The notes under the pieces are model-generated. The model searched no databases. It saw nothing but the letters and a program-made list of their open reading frames with translations, and had not been told where the DNA came from. A program made the translations under genes and the position numbers. Positions 1 through 9,765 of a stretch of 64,000 nucleotides of DNA are shown here, one piece after another; positions within the stretch are counted from its first letter, which is position 1; the number at the start of each line of letters is the position of its first letter. Origin of the DNA: UBA7672 sp044224605 (GTDB lineage Bacteria > Pseudomonadota > Alphaproteobacteria > Caulobacterales > Hyphomonadaceae); contig JBGAKC010000027.1 in the NCBI GenBank assembly GCA_044224605.1, forward strand, positions 4,636-68,635. The letters run 5' to 3'.

Positions 1-71
1 CTCAATTTCGCCCGGGGTCCAACGCGCGAGGCGCACCTTCGAACGTTGGGAGAAGTTGCAGAGGGAAATCG

Positions 72-2117
72 ATGAGCGGACAGACACGCAGGATGTTGCT
101 GGCGCAGGCCGCGAGCCTCGGCGCAGCGCTCGCCTTTGGGCAGAGTTGCGCGCATGCGCCGACGGCGGCGCGCGCGGAGAGGCGTGATCTCTATCCGCAG
201 GGCGTGGCGTCGGGCGATCCCCAGGCGGACAGCGTGATCCTGTGGACGCGTCGGGCGCCGGATGCGGGGGCGGACAGGCACCGGTTGATGGTGGAGGTCG
301 CGGGCGATGAGGTCTTCGCGAACGTCCTCGCGCGTGGCGATGTGGAGGTGAGTGCGGCGACGGACTGGACGTGTCGCTTTCTTGCAGCGGGCCTGAGCCC
401 CGCACGGGAGTACTGGTATCGCTTCGTCGACGAGGCGGGAAACATGAGCCGGATTGGGCGCACGCTGACCGCGCCTGCGGACAGCGATGATCGCGCGGTG
501 CGCTTTGCCTTCGTGAGCTGCCAGGACGTGACCAACGGCGCGATGAACGCCTATCGGCGGATGATCTACGAGGATGCGCGGCGGCCGCGCGCGGAGCAGA
601 TGAGCTTCGTGCTGCATCTTGGCGACTTCATCTATGAGATTGTCCGCTATCCCGAGGACATGAAGGACGGCATGGATCGCGGCCGAAAGTTGACCGGCGT
701 CCTGCGATACCCGACGGGCGAGAAGGTGAAGAACTTCCACTTCCCCGTCGACCTCGATGACTATCGAGCGGCGTACAAGAGCTATCTGCTCGATTCCGAC
801 CTGCAGGATGCGCGTGCGCGCTGGCCGTTCGTGCCCGTGTGGGACAATCACGAATTCTCCTGGAACGGCTATCAGAGCCAGCAGGTGATCTCGAACGATC
901 CGCCCCGGCCGGCTCAGAAGCTGAAAGTGGCGGCGAGCCAGGCGTGGTATGAGTACCAGCCAGCGCGCATCAGGAAGCAGGGCGCGGGCGATGCGTTCGT
1001 GGCGCCGAAGGTCGAGAACAAGCCGCCGTCGAACATTGATGCGCGTGGGCTGGCGCAGGAGCCGAACAATATCGCCGCCATCAATGCGCTGCGCATCGAG
1101 CGGGCGTTCCGGTTCGGCAAGAACATCGACATGATCCTGACCGACAACCGCTCGTTCCTGGCGGCGCCGATCGACGGCTCGAACCTGCCGGGGATGGATT
1201 TCGGCGCGTTCCCGGAAACGGCGAACGACATCCTTGAAGCCGGGCGCGAATATCCGGGCGGCGCGCCGGCGACGCTCAAGATCGGCGCGGAGGAAGTCCC
1301 CAACCCGCAACGCAACGAGCCGCCGCAGGCCTATCTCGGCCTCGAGCAGATGAAATGGTTCAAGGAACGCCTGCGCGCGGCGAAAGCGCCGTGGAAGATC
1401 TGGGGCCATTCATTCGGCACGCTGACGTGGCGCACCGACCCGCAGAACCTTCCCGACGAATTCAAGGCCACGTGGCCGAGCACCGAGTACGGCGTCTACA
1501 ACCGTTCCTACGTGGTCGAGCACGCCGAGATCTTCGGGATGGTGCGCGACGAGGGCATCACCGGCCTTACCATTGTCGCCGGCGACAAGCATTCCTTCTG
1601 GGCGGGCTTTCCGAGCGAGACGTTGCCGCCGAAAGCGTTCGAACCTGTCGCCGTCGAATTCATTACCGGCTCGATCTCGCAACAGGGATCGGGCGAGGTG
1701 CAATTGCTGACGTACCCGAAGGACAATCCGCTGCGGCCGTTCTACGTGCACGACCGGCCCGACGGCTCCAAACAGCACGCGTGGAGCACGACCATCCTTC
1801 ACGGCGTCCGCGCCGCACTGGCGCTTCGCGATACCGACGATCCGGCGAAGGCGCGCGCGGCGCGCAACCCGGATAACGCGCCGCACCTCACCTTTGTCGA
1901 CATGTGCGGCTATGGCTACACGACCGTGCGCGCCTCGGCGGACGAGCTGGAGACGGAGTTCGTATGCATTCCGCCGCCCGTCGAGCACGCCGGACGCGAG
2001 GACGGCGGGCCGCTGCGCTATCGCGTCGTCCATCGCGTCGCGCGCTGGAAGGCAGGGGAACGACCGCAGATGCGGCCCGTAACCATCGAGGGCGACCCGG
2101 GGCTTTCTTCCATCTGA
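72..2117 (+). CDS. phoD: PhoD-family alkaline phosphatase, Tat-type signal
   Basis: Predicted secreted metallophosphoesterase of the PhoD family, which releases phosphate from phosphomono- or diesters outside the cytoplasm. The N-terminus has twin arginines (TRRMLL) followed by a hydrophobic stretch, as in Tat substrates, which PhoD enzymes are. Metal-site motifs appear in the expected order: FVSCQD near residue 148, LHLGDFIYE near 183, WDNHEF near 258, and GDKHSFW near 503. At 681 residues it is rather long for the family; an extra segment lies between the NHE motif and the C-terminal metal motif. A GAGGGA ribosome site precedes the ATG. It stands alone and converges on the next gene across a shared terminator. 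Substrate is not determinable from sequence. Confidence 0.9.
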   Translation: MSGQTRRMLLAQAASLGAALAFGQSCAHAPTAARAERRDLYPQGVASGDPQADSVILWTRRAPDAGADRHRLMVEVAGDEVFANVLARGDVEVSAATDWTCRFLAAGLSPAREYWYRFVDEAGNMSRIGRTLTAPADSDDRAVRFAFVSCQDVTNGAMNAYRRMIYEDARRPRAEQMSFVLHLGDFIYEIVRYPEDMKDGMDRGRKLTGVLRYPTGEKVKNFHFPVDLDDYRAAYKSYLLDSDLQDARARWPFVPVWDNHEFSWNGYQSQQVISNDPPRPAQKLKVAASQAWYEYQPARIRKQGAGDAFVAPKVENKPPSNIDARGLAQEPNNIAAINALRIERAFRFGKNIDMILTDNRSFLAAPIDGSNLPGMDFGAFPETANDILEAGREYPGGAPATLKIGAEEVPNPQRNEPPQAYLGLEQMKWFKERLRAAKAPWKIWGHSFGTLTWRTDPQNLPDEFKATWPSTEYGVYNRSYVVEHAEIFGMVRDEGITGLTIVAGDKHSFWAGFPSETLPPKAFEPVAVEFITGSISQQGSGEVQLLTYPKDNPLRPFYVHDRPDGSKQHAWSTTILHGVRAALALRDTDDPAKARAARNPDNAPHLTFVDMCGYGYTTVRASADELETEFVCIPPPVEHAGREDGGPLRYRVVHRVARWKAGERPQMRPVTIEGDPGLSSI

Positions 2118-2143
2118 TCTGTGGCCGTGGAACGGACATGAAA

Positions 2144-2178
2144 AGACCGCTCTCGATCCGAGAGCGGTCTTCTGTTTT
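2144..2178. terminator. Bidirectional intrinsic terminator
   Basis: A perfect 11-bp stem (AGACCGCTCTC at 2144-2154 with GAGAGCGGTCT at 2160-2170) encloses a 5-nt loop. T-rich sequence follows on the plus strand and AAAA precedes it, giving a T-run on the minus strand. It lies between two convergent genes and can end transcription from both. Confidence 0.85.
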
Positions 2179-2193
2179 CAGCCAGGTGAGGCC

Positions 2194-3387
2194 TTATTCG
2201 CCTTCCTTGTCGATGGCCGTGTCGCGGCCCTCGTTCATGCCGCGCAGGATGCCCGGCAGGGCGTAATTGCCTTCGTGGCAGGCGTATTCGTAGACGCGCT
2301 CTTTTGAGCGGCGCAGCGGCATCTGCCCGGTCCATGTCTGCGTGTAATAGGTCGGGTCATTCACTTCGAAGCGGTAGTCGATCACATCATCCGAGACCCG
2401 CTTGAACCATTCCGTGACCTTCCCCTTCTCCGAAACCGGGAAGGCGCCGACCTTGAGCTGCGTCGGGTTGAGGTTGCGGGTCACGACAACAAGCGTGTCA
2501 CCCTCCCAGTGGGCAACGCTGTCGCCGAACCACTGCTTCACTTCATCCGGACGCGCGGCTTTCTGCGCGCCTTCGCGGCTGATGCCGATGATGCGCGCAT
2601 CGTGGTTCATCTCCACATCGATCATCAGGTGATCGGCCGTCTGCACGATCTGATAGTTGTTGTTGTACATCGCGTTGTTCAGCGGCGGGCCGGCCTGACT
2701 GCCGAACGAGGCGAGACAGCGCTCGCCGACTGGACGGATTTCCGCGCCGGTGTTGTTGATCTTCGAGACCGCGGTCATCCGGTTGGCGCGCATGGCGCGG
2801 CCTTCGGCGTTGAACGGGATCTGGCCGTTGGCCGGCGAGGTGATCCAGGACGAGCGCCACTCCTTGTCGACCTTGGCGTATTCGGAACCCGGATCGATCC
2901 AGAAGGCGTTGTAACCGGCGTCGACATTCTTGTCGGTGAAGACGCCAGAGGTGGGGTCGGTGCGCTGCTGGCTGGCCGCAGCGCTCTTCGAGTAGGCTGC
3001 GTTGCGCGTGAGTTCGGCGATCTTCGCGTCCGGGATGACAAGCGTGTCGACGCCAAGCTTCTGACCACGATCGGTGCGCGTCATCGCCGTCAGCGAAGCG
3101 GACGACCATACGCCCTGCAGGTCCGGCTTGCCGTCAGCCGTGCGCGGCGGCTTGTAGTTCGGGTCCCACGGCTTGAGATCCTTGAAGAACGGGATGGGGC
3201 TCACATACGAGCGCGTGCCGGCGATCGTCTTCGGCCCTTCGACCGGACCTTTGTCCGTTGCGATCTTCACGCCCGACTTTTCGGTGATCTGCTGTGCTGT
3301 GGCTGGCGCCGCTGTCAGCGCAAGACCAAGGACCAGGAAGGATGCTCCCAAAGCGGACGAACGAAGTGTGTTGCGTTTCATCGTCAT
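2194..3387 (-). CDS. Secreted protein of unknown function
   Basis: I do not recognise a named function. The protein has a clear Sec-type signal peptide (basic MKRN start, hydrophobic core, cleavage near ATAQ) and a mature part of about 370 residues. A segment reading PDLQGVWSSAS near residue 100 resembles uncharacterised exported proteins common in proteobacteria and acidobacteria; this is family memory, not a search. The start at 3387 is chosen over an upstream in-frame ATG at 3399 because GGGAGGG sits about 5 nt before 3387. No metal-binding or catalytic motif is evident. It shares the 2144-2178 terminator with phoD. Confidence 0.75.
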   Translation of the reverse strand: MTMKRNTLRSSALGASFLVLGLALTAAPATAQQITEKSGVKIATDKGPVEGPKTIAGTRSYVSPIPFFKDLKPWDPNYKPPRTADGKPDLQGVWSSASLTAMTRTDRGQKLGVDTLVIPDAKIAELTRNAAYSKSAAASQQRTDPTSGVFTDKNVDAGYNAFWIDPGSEYAKVDKEWRSSWITSPANGQIPFNAEGRAMRANRMTAVSKINNTGAEIRPVGERCLASFGSQAGPPLNNAMYNNNYQIVQTADHLMIDVEMNHDARIIGISREGAQKAARPDEVKQWFGDSVAHWEGDTLVVVTRNLNPTQLKVGAFPVSEKGKVTEWFKRVSDDVIDYRFEVNDPTYYTQTWTGQMPLRRSKERVYEYACHEGNYALPGILRGMNEGRDTAIDKEGE

Positions 3388-3483
3388 GCCCCCTCCCAAG
3401 GGCGTCTTGCTGTTCTTGTTGGAACTAACGTAACGGAACCGCCTGTCCGTCGAAAATGGGCTGGCGGCACGAAATTTATGACT

Positions 3484-3882
3484 TCAGCGTGATCTCGTGG
3501 GGTCTGGCCCCATGGGAACTAACTGCATCCACACACCTTCCCGGTCCGATATCCTGCGTTCCACCAACAGGCGTGCGACCTGGCTGTCATCATGGAAAGC
3601 GCTGCCGACGGCGCTGTCGAGCATCGCCTTCGCAAGATTGTCGAGGTCCATGTGCGGCGGGTCGCCTGTGTATTCCATGGCGATGTGCGCCGACCAGTCG
3701 CCCCAGCACGGCCGCACCGGAAAATGCAGGCGGAAGAAGTCCCTGAGCAGCGGCTTGTAGTACTTCGCTTGCGTGGTCAGGCCCTCGACCTGCACCTCGA
3801 GCGACCCGTCCTTCTCCAGCCGCGCACGAACCTTGCCGTGGCGCGTCCAGGGCGTGGCGCGGGAGGAATCATTCGTGCCCAA
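3484..3882 (-). CDS. RusA-like Holliday-junction endonuclease
   Basis: Small protein (132 residues) whose C-terminal half carries the RusA signature: a DLDNLAKAMLD stretch followed by a GSAFHDDSQV stretch, holding the acidic metal ligands of the RusA active site. RusA enzymes cut four-way DNA junctions and are usually carried by prophages. Here the gene stands alone with no phage neighbours. The only start giving the family's usual length is a TTG at 3882. It is divergent from the oxygenase gene beginning at 3962, so the 80-bp gap must hold both promoters. Family assignment is firm; whether the protein is active is not known. Confidence 0.75.
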   Translation of the reverse strand: MGTNDSSRATPWTRHGKVRARLEKDGSLEVQVEGLTTQAKYYKPLLRDFFRLHFPVRPCWGDWSAHIAMEYTGDPPHMDLDNLAKAMLDSAVGSAFHDDSQVARLLVERRISDREGVWMQLVPMGPDPTRSR

Positions 3883-3961
3883 ATGGCGTCTCGCAGGAGT
3901 GGTTCGTGGACAGTGCGCTGCCGCCCGTATAGGCCAGACGCAGGCTTTTGAAACGTGGGCG

Positions 3962-4702
3962 ATGCTGAACCCTGCTCTCGACCTGAACGCCCTGCGCGCC
4001 GAATTTGCGAAGGAGGGGCGCCTCCGCGTGAGGAACGTGCTGGCCGCGGGGCTGGCGAACGCGATCGCGGCGGAGATGAGTCAGCTGCCTTACCAGCTGT
4101 TCTGCGCAACCGGACAGGGCGTCGCCGTGATCGATCCTGCCGAGATGGTGCAATGGGACCGGGCGCGGCAGGCCGAGCTTCAGCGCGCGCTGATGCAGGC
4201 GGCCAGCCGGGCGGAGGGCTTTGCCTATTTCGGCTATCGCATGACGGAAAGCTGGAAAGCCGGCGCGCCGGATACGCCGCTCGGCCGCTTCTACGCTGCG
4301 CTGACATCGCCTGAGGTGATGAACGCGATCCGCACGATCACGGGGGCATCGACTTTCGACAGCGCGTTTGCCCAGGCGACTGACTATCGCCCCGGTCACT
4401 ATCTGACGCGGCATCTCGACGATCCGAAAGGCGAGCTGCGGAAGTTCGCCTTTGTCTGGGGCTTCACGAAGCGCTGGGATCCCGACTGGGGCGGGCTGCT
4501 CCAGTTCTTCGACAATGACGGGCAGCCGGCCTTCAGCTACTCCCCCGGCTTCGATACGCTCGACCTGTTCGATGTGCGCCATGTGCATTCGGTGACGCTG
4601 GTGGCGCCGTTCGCCCTGAATCCGCGCCATGCCGTGTCAGGCTGGTTCGTGAAGGGCGATCCTCTGAACCCTATGGGTTATACGCACGCCAGGACCGGCT
4701 GA
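3962..4702 (+). CDS. 2OG-Fe(II) oxygenase, prolyl-hydroxylase-like
   Basis: Predicted 2-oxoglutarate and Fe(II)-dependent dioxygenase of about 246 residues. The double-stranded beta-helix ligands are visible: H151-x-D153 in the stretch RHLDDP and a distal H223 in RHAVSGWF. WGGLLQFFD lies between them, as in prolyl-4-hydroxylase-type family members. The frame is open further upstream, but the ATG at 3962 starts the family-like sequence and the upstream extension is Arg/Ser-rich and overlaps the divergent rusA-like gene. Substrate unknown; relatives hydroxylate protein or small-molecule substrates. It is followed closely by fumC, with about 80 bp between stop and the chosen fumC start. Confidence 0.8.
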   Translation: MLNPALDLNALRAEFAKEGRLRVRNVLAAGLANAIAAEMSQLPYQLFCATGQGVAVIDPAEMVQWDRARQAELQRALMQAASRAEGFAYFGYRMTESWKAGAPDTPLGRFYAALTSPEVMNAIRTITGASTFDSAFAQATDYRPGHYLTRHLDDPKGELRKFAFVWGFTKRWDPDWGGLLQFFDNDGQPAFSYSPGFDTLDLFDVRHVHSVTLVAPFALNPRHAVSGWFVKGDPLNPMGYTHARTG

Positions 4703-4783
4703 TCTGCGCCGCTTTGGCGCTTGAACCCTCGCCCGCCCGGGTTTAGTCCCACCGGCAGATTTCTGTCGTTGGGAGCTGCACGC

Positions 4784-6178
4784 ATGGCCGGGAAGACCCG
4801 CACCGAGACTGATACCTTTGGCCCGATCGAGGTCGCGGCGGACCGGTACTGGGGAGCACAGGCGCAGCGCTCGCTCGGCAACTTCAAGATCGGCTGGGAG
4901 AAGCAGCCCGCCCCGATCGTGCGGGCGCTGGGCATCGTGAAGCGCGCTGCGGCGGAAGCGAACCTCGAACTCGGCAAGCTCGACCCGAAGCTTGCGAAGA
5001 ACATCATCGCGGCGGCGCAGGAAGTGATCGACGGCAAGCTCAACGACCACTTCCCGCTGGTTGTGTGGCAGACCGGGTCGGGCACGCAGTCCAACATGAA
5101 CGCCAACGAGGTGATCTCGAACCGCGCGATCGAGATGATGGGCGGGGTGATGGGCTCGAAGAAGCCCGTTCACCCGAACGATCATGTCAACATGAGCCAG
5201 TCGTCGAACGACACCTTCCCGACGGCGATGCACATCGCCTGCGCCGAGCAGGTCGCGCATGACCTGATCCCGGCGCTGGAACACCTGCACGCGGCGCTGA
5301 AGGAGAAATCGAAGGCGTGGGCGAAGATCATCAAGATCGGCCGCACCCATACGCAGGATGCGACCCCGCTGACGCTTGGCCAGGAATTCGGCGGCTACGC
5401 CAAGCAGATCGAGAACGGCATTGCGCGCATCAAGTCGACGCTCCCTGCCCTGATGGAACTGGCGCAGGGCGGCACGGCGGTCGGCACCGGCCTCAACGCG
5501 CCGAAAGGCTTCGACAAGCTGGTGGCGGCGAAGATCGCGGAAATCACCGAGCTGTCGTTCAAGACGGCGCCGAACAAATTCGAGGCGCTGGCGGCGCACG
5601 ACGCCATGGTGATGACGCATGGCGCGATCGCGACGGTCGCCGCCTCGTGCTTCAAGATCGCCAACGATATCCGCTTCCTCGGCTCGGGGCCGCGCGCGGG
5701 TCTGGGCGAACTGGCGCTGCCGGAGAACGAGCCGGGCTCGTCGATCATGCCGGGCAAGGTGAACCCCACCCAGTGCGAGGCGCTGACGCAGGTCTGCGCT
5801 CACATCATGGGCAACAACGCCGCCATCGGCTTTGCCGGGTCGCAGGGTCATTTCGAACTCAACGTCTATAACCCGATGATGGCGTACAACTTCCTGCAGT
5901 CCGTCCGCCTGCTGTCGGATGCGGCGATCTCGTTCACCGACAACTGCGTCGTCGGCATCGAGCCGCGCGTCGACAACATCGCCAAGGGCGTCGAGAACTC
6001 GCTGATGCTGGTCACGGCGCTGAACGAACGCCTCGGCTACGACATCTGCGCCAAGATAGCGAAGACGGCGCACAAGAACGGCACCACGCTGCGTGAAGAG
6101 GCTGTCGGCGGCGGCTATCTGACCGATACCGAGTTCACCAAGCTCGTGCGCCCGGAAAAGATGATTGGGCCGAAATAG
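4784..6178 (+). CDS. fumC: Class II fumarate hydratase
   Basis: Fumarase C interconverts fumarate and L-malate in the TCA cycle without an iron-sulfur cluster. The 464-residue length is standard for the family. The superfamily signature GSSIMPGKVNP is present near residue 321, with TGSGTQSNMNANEV near residue 100 and the SSNDTFPTAMH active-site region near 140. The ATG at 4784 is chosen because GGGAG lies 8 nt before it; an in-frame ATG 63 nt upstream lacks such a site and adds non-family residues. Cytoplasmic homotetramer by family. Confidence 0.97.
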   Translation: MAGKTRTETDTFGPIEVAADRYWGAQAQRSLGNFKIGWEKQPAPIVRALGIVKRAAAEANLELGKLDPKLAKNIIAAAQEVIDGKLNDHFPLVVWQTGSGTQSNMNANEVISNRAIEMMGGVMGSKKPVHPNDHVNMSQSSNDTFPTAMHIACAEQVAHDLIPALEHLHAALKEKSKAWAKIIKIGRTHTQDATPLTLGQEFGGYAKQIENGIARIKSTLPALMELAQGGTAVGTGLNAPKGFDKLVAAKIAEITELSFKTAPNKFEALAAHDAMVMTHGAIATVAASCFKIANDIRFLGSGPRAGLGELALPENEPGSSIMPGKVNPTQCEALTQVCAHIMGNNAAIGFAGSQGHFELNVYNPMMAYNFLQSVRLLSDAAISFTDNCVVGIEPRVDNIAKGVENSLMLVTALNERLGYDICAKIAKTAHKNGTTLREEAVGGGYLTDTEFTKLVRPEKMIGPK

Positions 6179-6204
6179 ACCCAAGCCTTCACGTCGTGAT
6201 CGAC

Positions 6205-6224
6205 AGCCCGGCGGGAGCCGGGCT
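6205..6224 (+). terminator. Hairpin between fumC and acyl-CoA dehydrogenase
   Basis: A perfect 8-bp inverted repeat (AGCCCGGC and GCCGGGCT) closes a GGGA tetraloop 27 nt after the fumC stop and 12 nt before the next ATG. There is no T-run, so it may be a weak terminator, an mRNA-end stabiliser or a translation-modulating hairpin. Confidence 0.4.
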
Positions 6225-6235
6225 ATCTACCGCTC

Positions 6236-7996
6236 ATGTCCTACACAGCACCGATTTCGACCATCTCCCACACGCTCGCCAGCATCGCGAAGCTCGATGA
6301 ACTCGCGGCGACCGGCGCGTTCCCAAATTTTGATCCGGAGCTGATCGCGCCCATTCTCGAGGAGGCCAACAAGCTCGCGCGCGATGTGCTTGCGCCGCTA
6401 AATCCCGTCGGCCACAAGACTGGCGCGAAACTGACGGATAATGGAGTGGTTGCCGCGCCAGGATTCGCCGACGCCTACCGCCAGTATCGCGAGGGCGGCT
6501 GGATGGGCCTCTCCTTCCCGGAGGAGTTCGGCGGACAGGGCCTGCCCAAGCCGTTGGCGCTCGCTGTCATGGAGATGATCCACGGATCGAACATGGCATT
6601 CGGCCTCTGTCCGCTGCTCAGCATGGGCGCCATCGAGGCGCTGCTGGCGCACGGCACGGACGAGCAGAAGCAGACCTACCTGCCCAAGCTGATCTCTGGC
6701 GAATGGACCGGCGCGATGAACCTCACCGAACCGCAGGCCGGATCGGACGTCGGCGCGCTGAAGACGAAGGCCCAGCCCAACGGCGATGGCTCGTACTCCA
6801 TCTCCGGCCAGAAGATCTTCATCACCTGGGGCGATCACGACATGACGGACAACGTCATCCAGCTGGTGCTGGCGCGCCTGCCGGATGCGCCCGCGGGCTC
6901 GAAGGGGATATCGCTCTTCCTCGTGCCGAAATTCTTCGTGAATGCAGACGGCTCGCTGGGCGCACGCAACACGTATCGGTGCATCGGCCTCGAACACAAG
7001 ATGGGCATCCACGCCTCCCCAACCTGCGTGATGGAGTATGCGGGCGCGAAAGGCTGGCTGATCGGCGAACCGAACAAGGGCCTCGCCGCGATGTTCACGA
7101 TGATGAACTCGGCGCGCCTCAACGTGGGCCTCGAAGGCGTGGGCGTCGCAGAGGCCGCGCTGCAGGCCGCCACCGGCTACGCCAACGAGCGCAAGCAGGG
7201 ATCGGCGCCGGGCATTGAAGGCTCGGCCACGATCATCCATCACCCGGATATCCAGCGCACGATCGCGGCGGTCGCCGCAACGACGCAGGCCTCGCGCGCG
7301 ATCTGCTACGCCTGCGGCGCCGCCGCGGAACTGGCGGAGCACGCAGCCGATCCGGCGACACGCGAAGCGGCCAAGCTGCGCGAAGACCTGCTGACGCCGC
7401 TCGCCAAGGGCTGGTCGACGGACCGCGCGGTGGACGCGACCAACGCGGCCGTGCAGGTCTATGGCGGCATGGGCTTCATGGGCGAGACGCCCGCCGCGCA
7501 ATATTACCTCGATGCCCGCATCACGCCGATCTACGAGGGCACCAACGGCATCCAGGCGATCGACCTCGTCGGCCGCAAGCTGTCGATGAACAACGGCGCT
7601 GCGATGACGACGATGTTGTCGGACATCCGCGACACGGCCCGCGAGGCGCGTGCAACCAACAAGCCGCGTTTCGTCGCGATCGCCGACCGGCTAGACGCCG
7701 GCGCCGGCGCGCTCGACGAAGCGACGCAGTGGATGACGGCCACGATGAAGTCTGCCCGCGAGACCGCGCTGTCGGGCGCCACGAGCTATCTGCGCCTCGC
7801 CGGCGATGTGGTTGGCGGCCATTTCCTCACGCGCGCCGCGCTCTCCGGACAAAACGGACCGGAAGCCGAGCGCTCCCTCGCCCTCGCCTCCTTCTTCGCG
7901 GAAGACACGCTGTCGAAAGCGCCCGGATCGGTTGCGACCATCACGGCGGCGGCGCAGGCGCTGCGTGAAGCCGGATCGGTTCTCTGGTCGGCCTGA
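6236..7996 (+). CDS. Acyl-CoA dehydrogenase with extra C-terminal domain
   Basis: FAD-dependent acyl-CoA dehydrogenase of the 580-600-residue class that carries an N-terminal extension and an extra C-terminal helical domain. This group includes DmdC-type and long-chain enzymes. Visible motifs are the FAD/substrate loop MNLTEPQAGSDVGAL near residue 160, the middle beta domain ending in YRCIGLEHKMGIH, and the PIYEGTNGIQAIDL stretch near residue 425, whose Glu is the usual catalytic base. The last 150 residues form the added domain. It probably introduces the alpha-beta double bond in an acyl-CoA during fatty-acid or methylmercaptopropionate-type degradation; chain length cannot be told from sequence. 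No electron-transfer flavoprotein gene is adjacent. Confidence 0.93.
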   Translation: MSYTAPISTISHTLASIAKLDELAATGAFPNFDPELIAPILEEANKLARDVLAPLNPVGHKTGAKLTDNGVVAAPGFADAYRQYREGGWMGLSFPEEFGGQGLPKPLALAVMEMIHGSNMAFGLCPLLSMGAIEALLAHGTDEQKQTYLPKLISGEWTGAMNLTEPQAGSDVGALKTKAQPNGDGSYSISGQKIFITWGDHDMTDNVIQLVLARLPDAPAGSKGISLFLVPKFFVNADGSLGARNTYRCIGLEHKMGIHASPTCVMEYAGAKGWLIGEPNKGLAAMFTMMNSARLNVGLEGVGVAEAALQAATGYANERKQGSAPGIEGSATIIHHPDIQRTIAAVAATTQASRAICYACGAAAELAEHAADPATREAAKLREDLLTPLAKGWSTDRAVDATNAAVQVYGGMGFMGETPAAQYYLDARITPIYEGTNGIQAIDLVGRKLSMNNGAAMTTMLSDIRDTAREARATNKPRFVAIADRLDAGAGALDEATQWMTATMKSARETALSGATSYLRLAGDVVGGHFLTRAALSGQNGPEAERSLALASFFAEDTLSKAPGSVATITAAAQALREAGSVLWSA

Positions 7997-8048
7997 CAAG
8001 CCGGTTGAACCTCGCTAGGTTTCATCCGAAGCAAGGTCGGGAACCGGC

Positions 8049-9765
8049 ATGAAGCGTTTGGCGATGGGTGTTGCGGCGATGGCGCTGGCGGCGTGCGCGA
8101 CGATGGGCGGGCGTCCGCCGGAGAGCATGGCGGATGGACAATTCCGCTCGATTTACGAAGCCGAATGGGCCTGGCGCCTGAGCCTCGATCCCGAAGAAGA
8201 CGACGACACGATCGACGAAGACAAGGCGCCGAAGACATGGGGTCGCGTCGACCCCGCCACGCAGGCCGAGCGTCTCGCGCACTGGAAGGGCGTGATCGAG
8301 GAGCTCAACGCGCTCGACCAGAAAGCGTTGTCGCCCAAAGCGCAGATCAACCTCGCCATCTATCGCGAACAGATCGAAGTGCGCATGTCGCTTCTGGACC
8401 AGCGTCGCAAGCTCCGCGCCGAAGGCTTTCCGTTCGGAAGGACAGGCCCGCGCCTACATCGCCCGCCTCAACGACACGCCGCGCTATTTCCATGACCAGA
8501 TCGCCAACATGAAGCTGGGCCTTGCCCGCGGCTTCACGCCGCCGCGCGTGACGCTGCAGGGCCGGGCGGAATCGATCTCGGCCATCTATGAGGGCAAGAC
8601 GGCCGAGACCTCTTCCTTCTACGAACCCTTCAAGGTCCTGCCCGCAAACCTTCCGGCGGAGACAAAGGCCGACCTGCAGAAACAGGCAAGGGACGCCATC
8701 GAAACGAAAGTGTTCCCCGCCTATCGCGAGCTGCTGCCCTACTTCCGCGACGAATATTATCCCCACACCACGACCGATCTCGCCGCAACGAAGCTGCCGA
8801 ACGGCGAAGCCTATTACGCCGCGCAGATCCGCGAGTTCACGACGCTGAACAAGACGCCGGAGGAGATCCACCAGATTGGCCTCGCGGAAGTCGCGAAGAT
8901 CCGCGCGCAGATGGACGAAGTCATGAAGGAGGTCGGCTTCAAGGGTGACCTGAAGCAGTTCCTCGCCTTCCTCCGCACCGATCCGCAATTCTATCCGAAG
9001 ACCGGCGACGAGCTGCTGATGCGCGCGGCATGGATATCCAAGAAGTTCGACGGCAAGGCGAAGTACTACTTCGGCCGCCTGCCCCGCTCGCGCTTCGCCG
9101 TGATCCCCGTGCCGGACGACATCGCGCCATTCTACACGGCTGGCCGCGGCGGCACGGGCGTCTATCTTGTCAACACCTACAACCTGTCCTCGCGCGCGCT
9201 CTATTCACTGCCCGCGCTGACACTGCACGAGAGCGCACCCGGCCACGCCTTCCAGATGCCGCTGGCCGACGAACAGGATATGCCGGAATTCCGCCGCAAG
9301 ACCTACATCTCAGCCTTCGGCGAAGGGTGGGCGCTCTATTGCGAGCTGCTTGGCGTCGAGATGGGCATGTACGAAACGCCCTACGAAAAGTTCGGCATGC
9401 TGAGCTACCAGATGTGGCGCGCGGCGCGTCTGGTGGTCGACACGGGCATTCACGCCAAGGGCTGGACGCGCGAACAGGCGCTCGCCTTCTTCAAGGACAA
9501 CACGGCCCTCGCCGAGCATGAGATCACCACCGAGGTCGACCGCTACATCTCCTGGCCGGGCCAGGCGCTGAGCTATTATCTTGGCGAGATGGCGATCGTC
9601 GAAGCGCGGAAGAAAGCCGAAGCCGCGCTCGGGGCAAAGTTCGACATCCGCTTCTTTCACGACACCGTGCTGCAGCTCGGCTCCGTTCCGTTGCCGGTTC
9701 TCACCGCGCGCATCGACCGCTGGATCGCTGAAGGGGGACCGGATCCATACGCGAACAACAACTAG
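8049..9765 (+). pseudogene. Broken DUF885 lipoprotein peptidase gene
   Basis: Two frames together encode one DUF885-type secreted metallopeptidase-like protein. The first frame (8049-about 8390) has a lipoprotein signal (lipobox LAAC) and the family N-terminus ending near YREQIEVRM. From about 8388 the protein continues in another frame with FWTSVASSAPKAF, then AYIARLNDTPRYF, and runs to 9765. It includes HESAPGHAF near 9230 and FGEGWALYCE near 9318, the putative metal-site motifs. The stretch of roughly 15-20 residues expected between IEV and FWTS is missing, so a small out-of-frame deletion is the simplest reading. Translation could restart at the ATG at 8509, but that product would lack the signal and N-terminal domain. 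A sequencing or assembly error is the alternative. Confidence 0.8.

Noticed and set aside
4637..6184. Long minus-strand open frame opposite fumC
   Set aside because: Arg/His/Val-rich translation with no family pattern; it mirrors the codon bias of fumC on the other strand.
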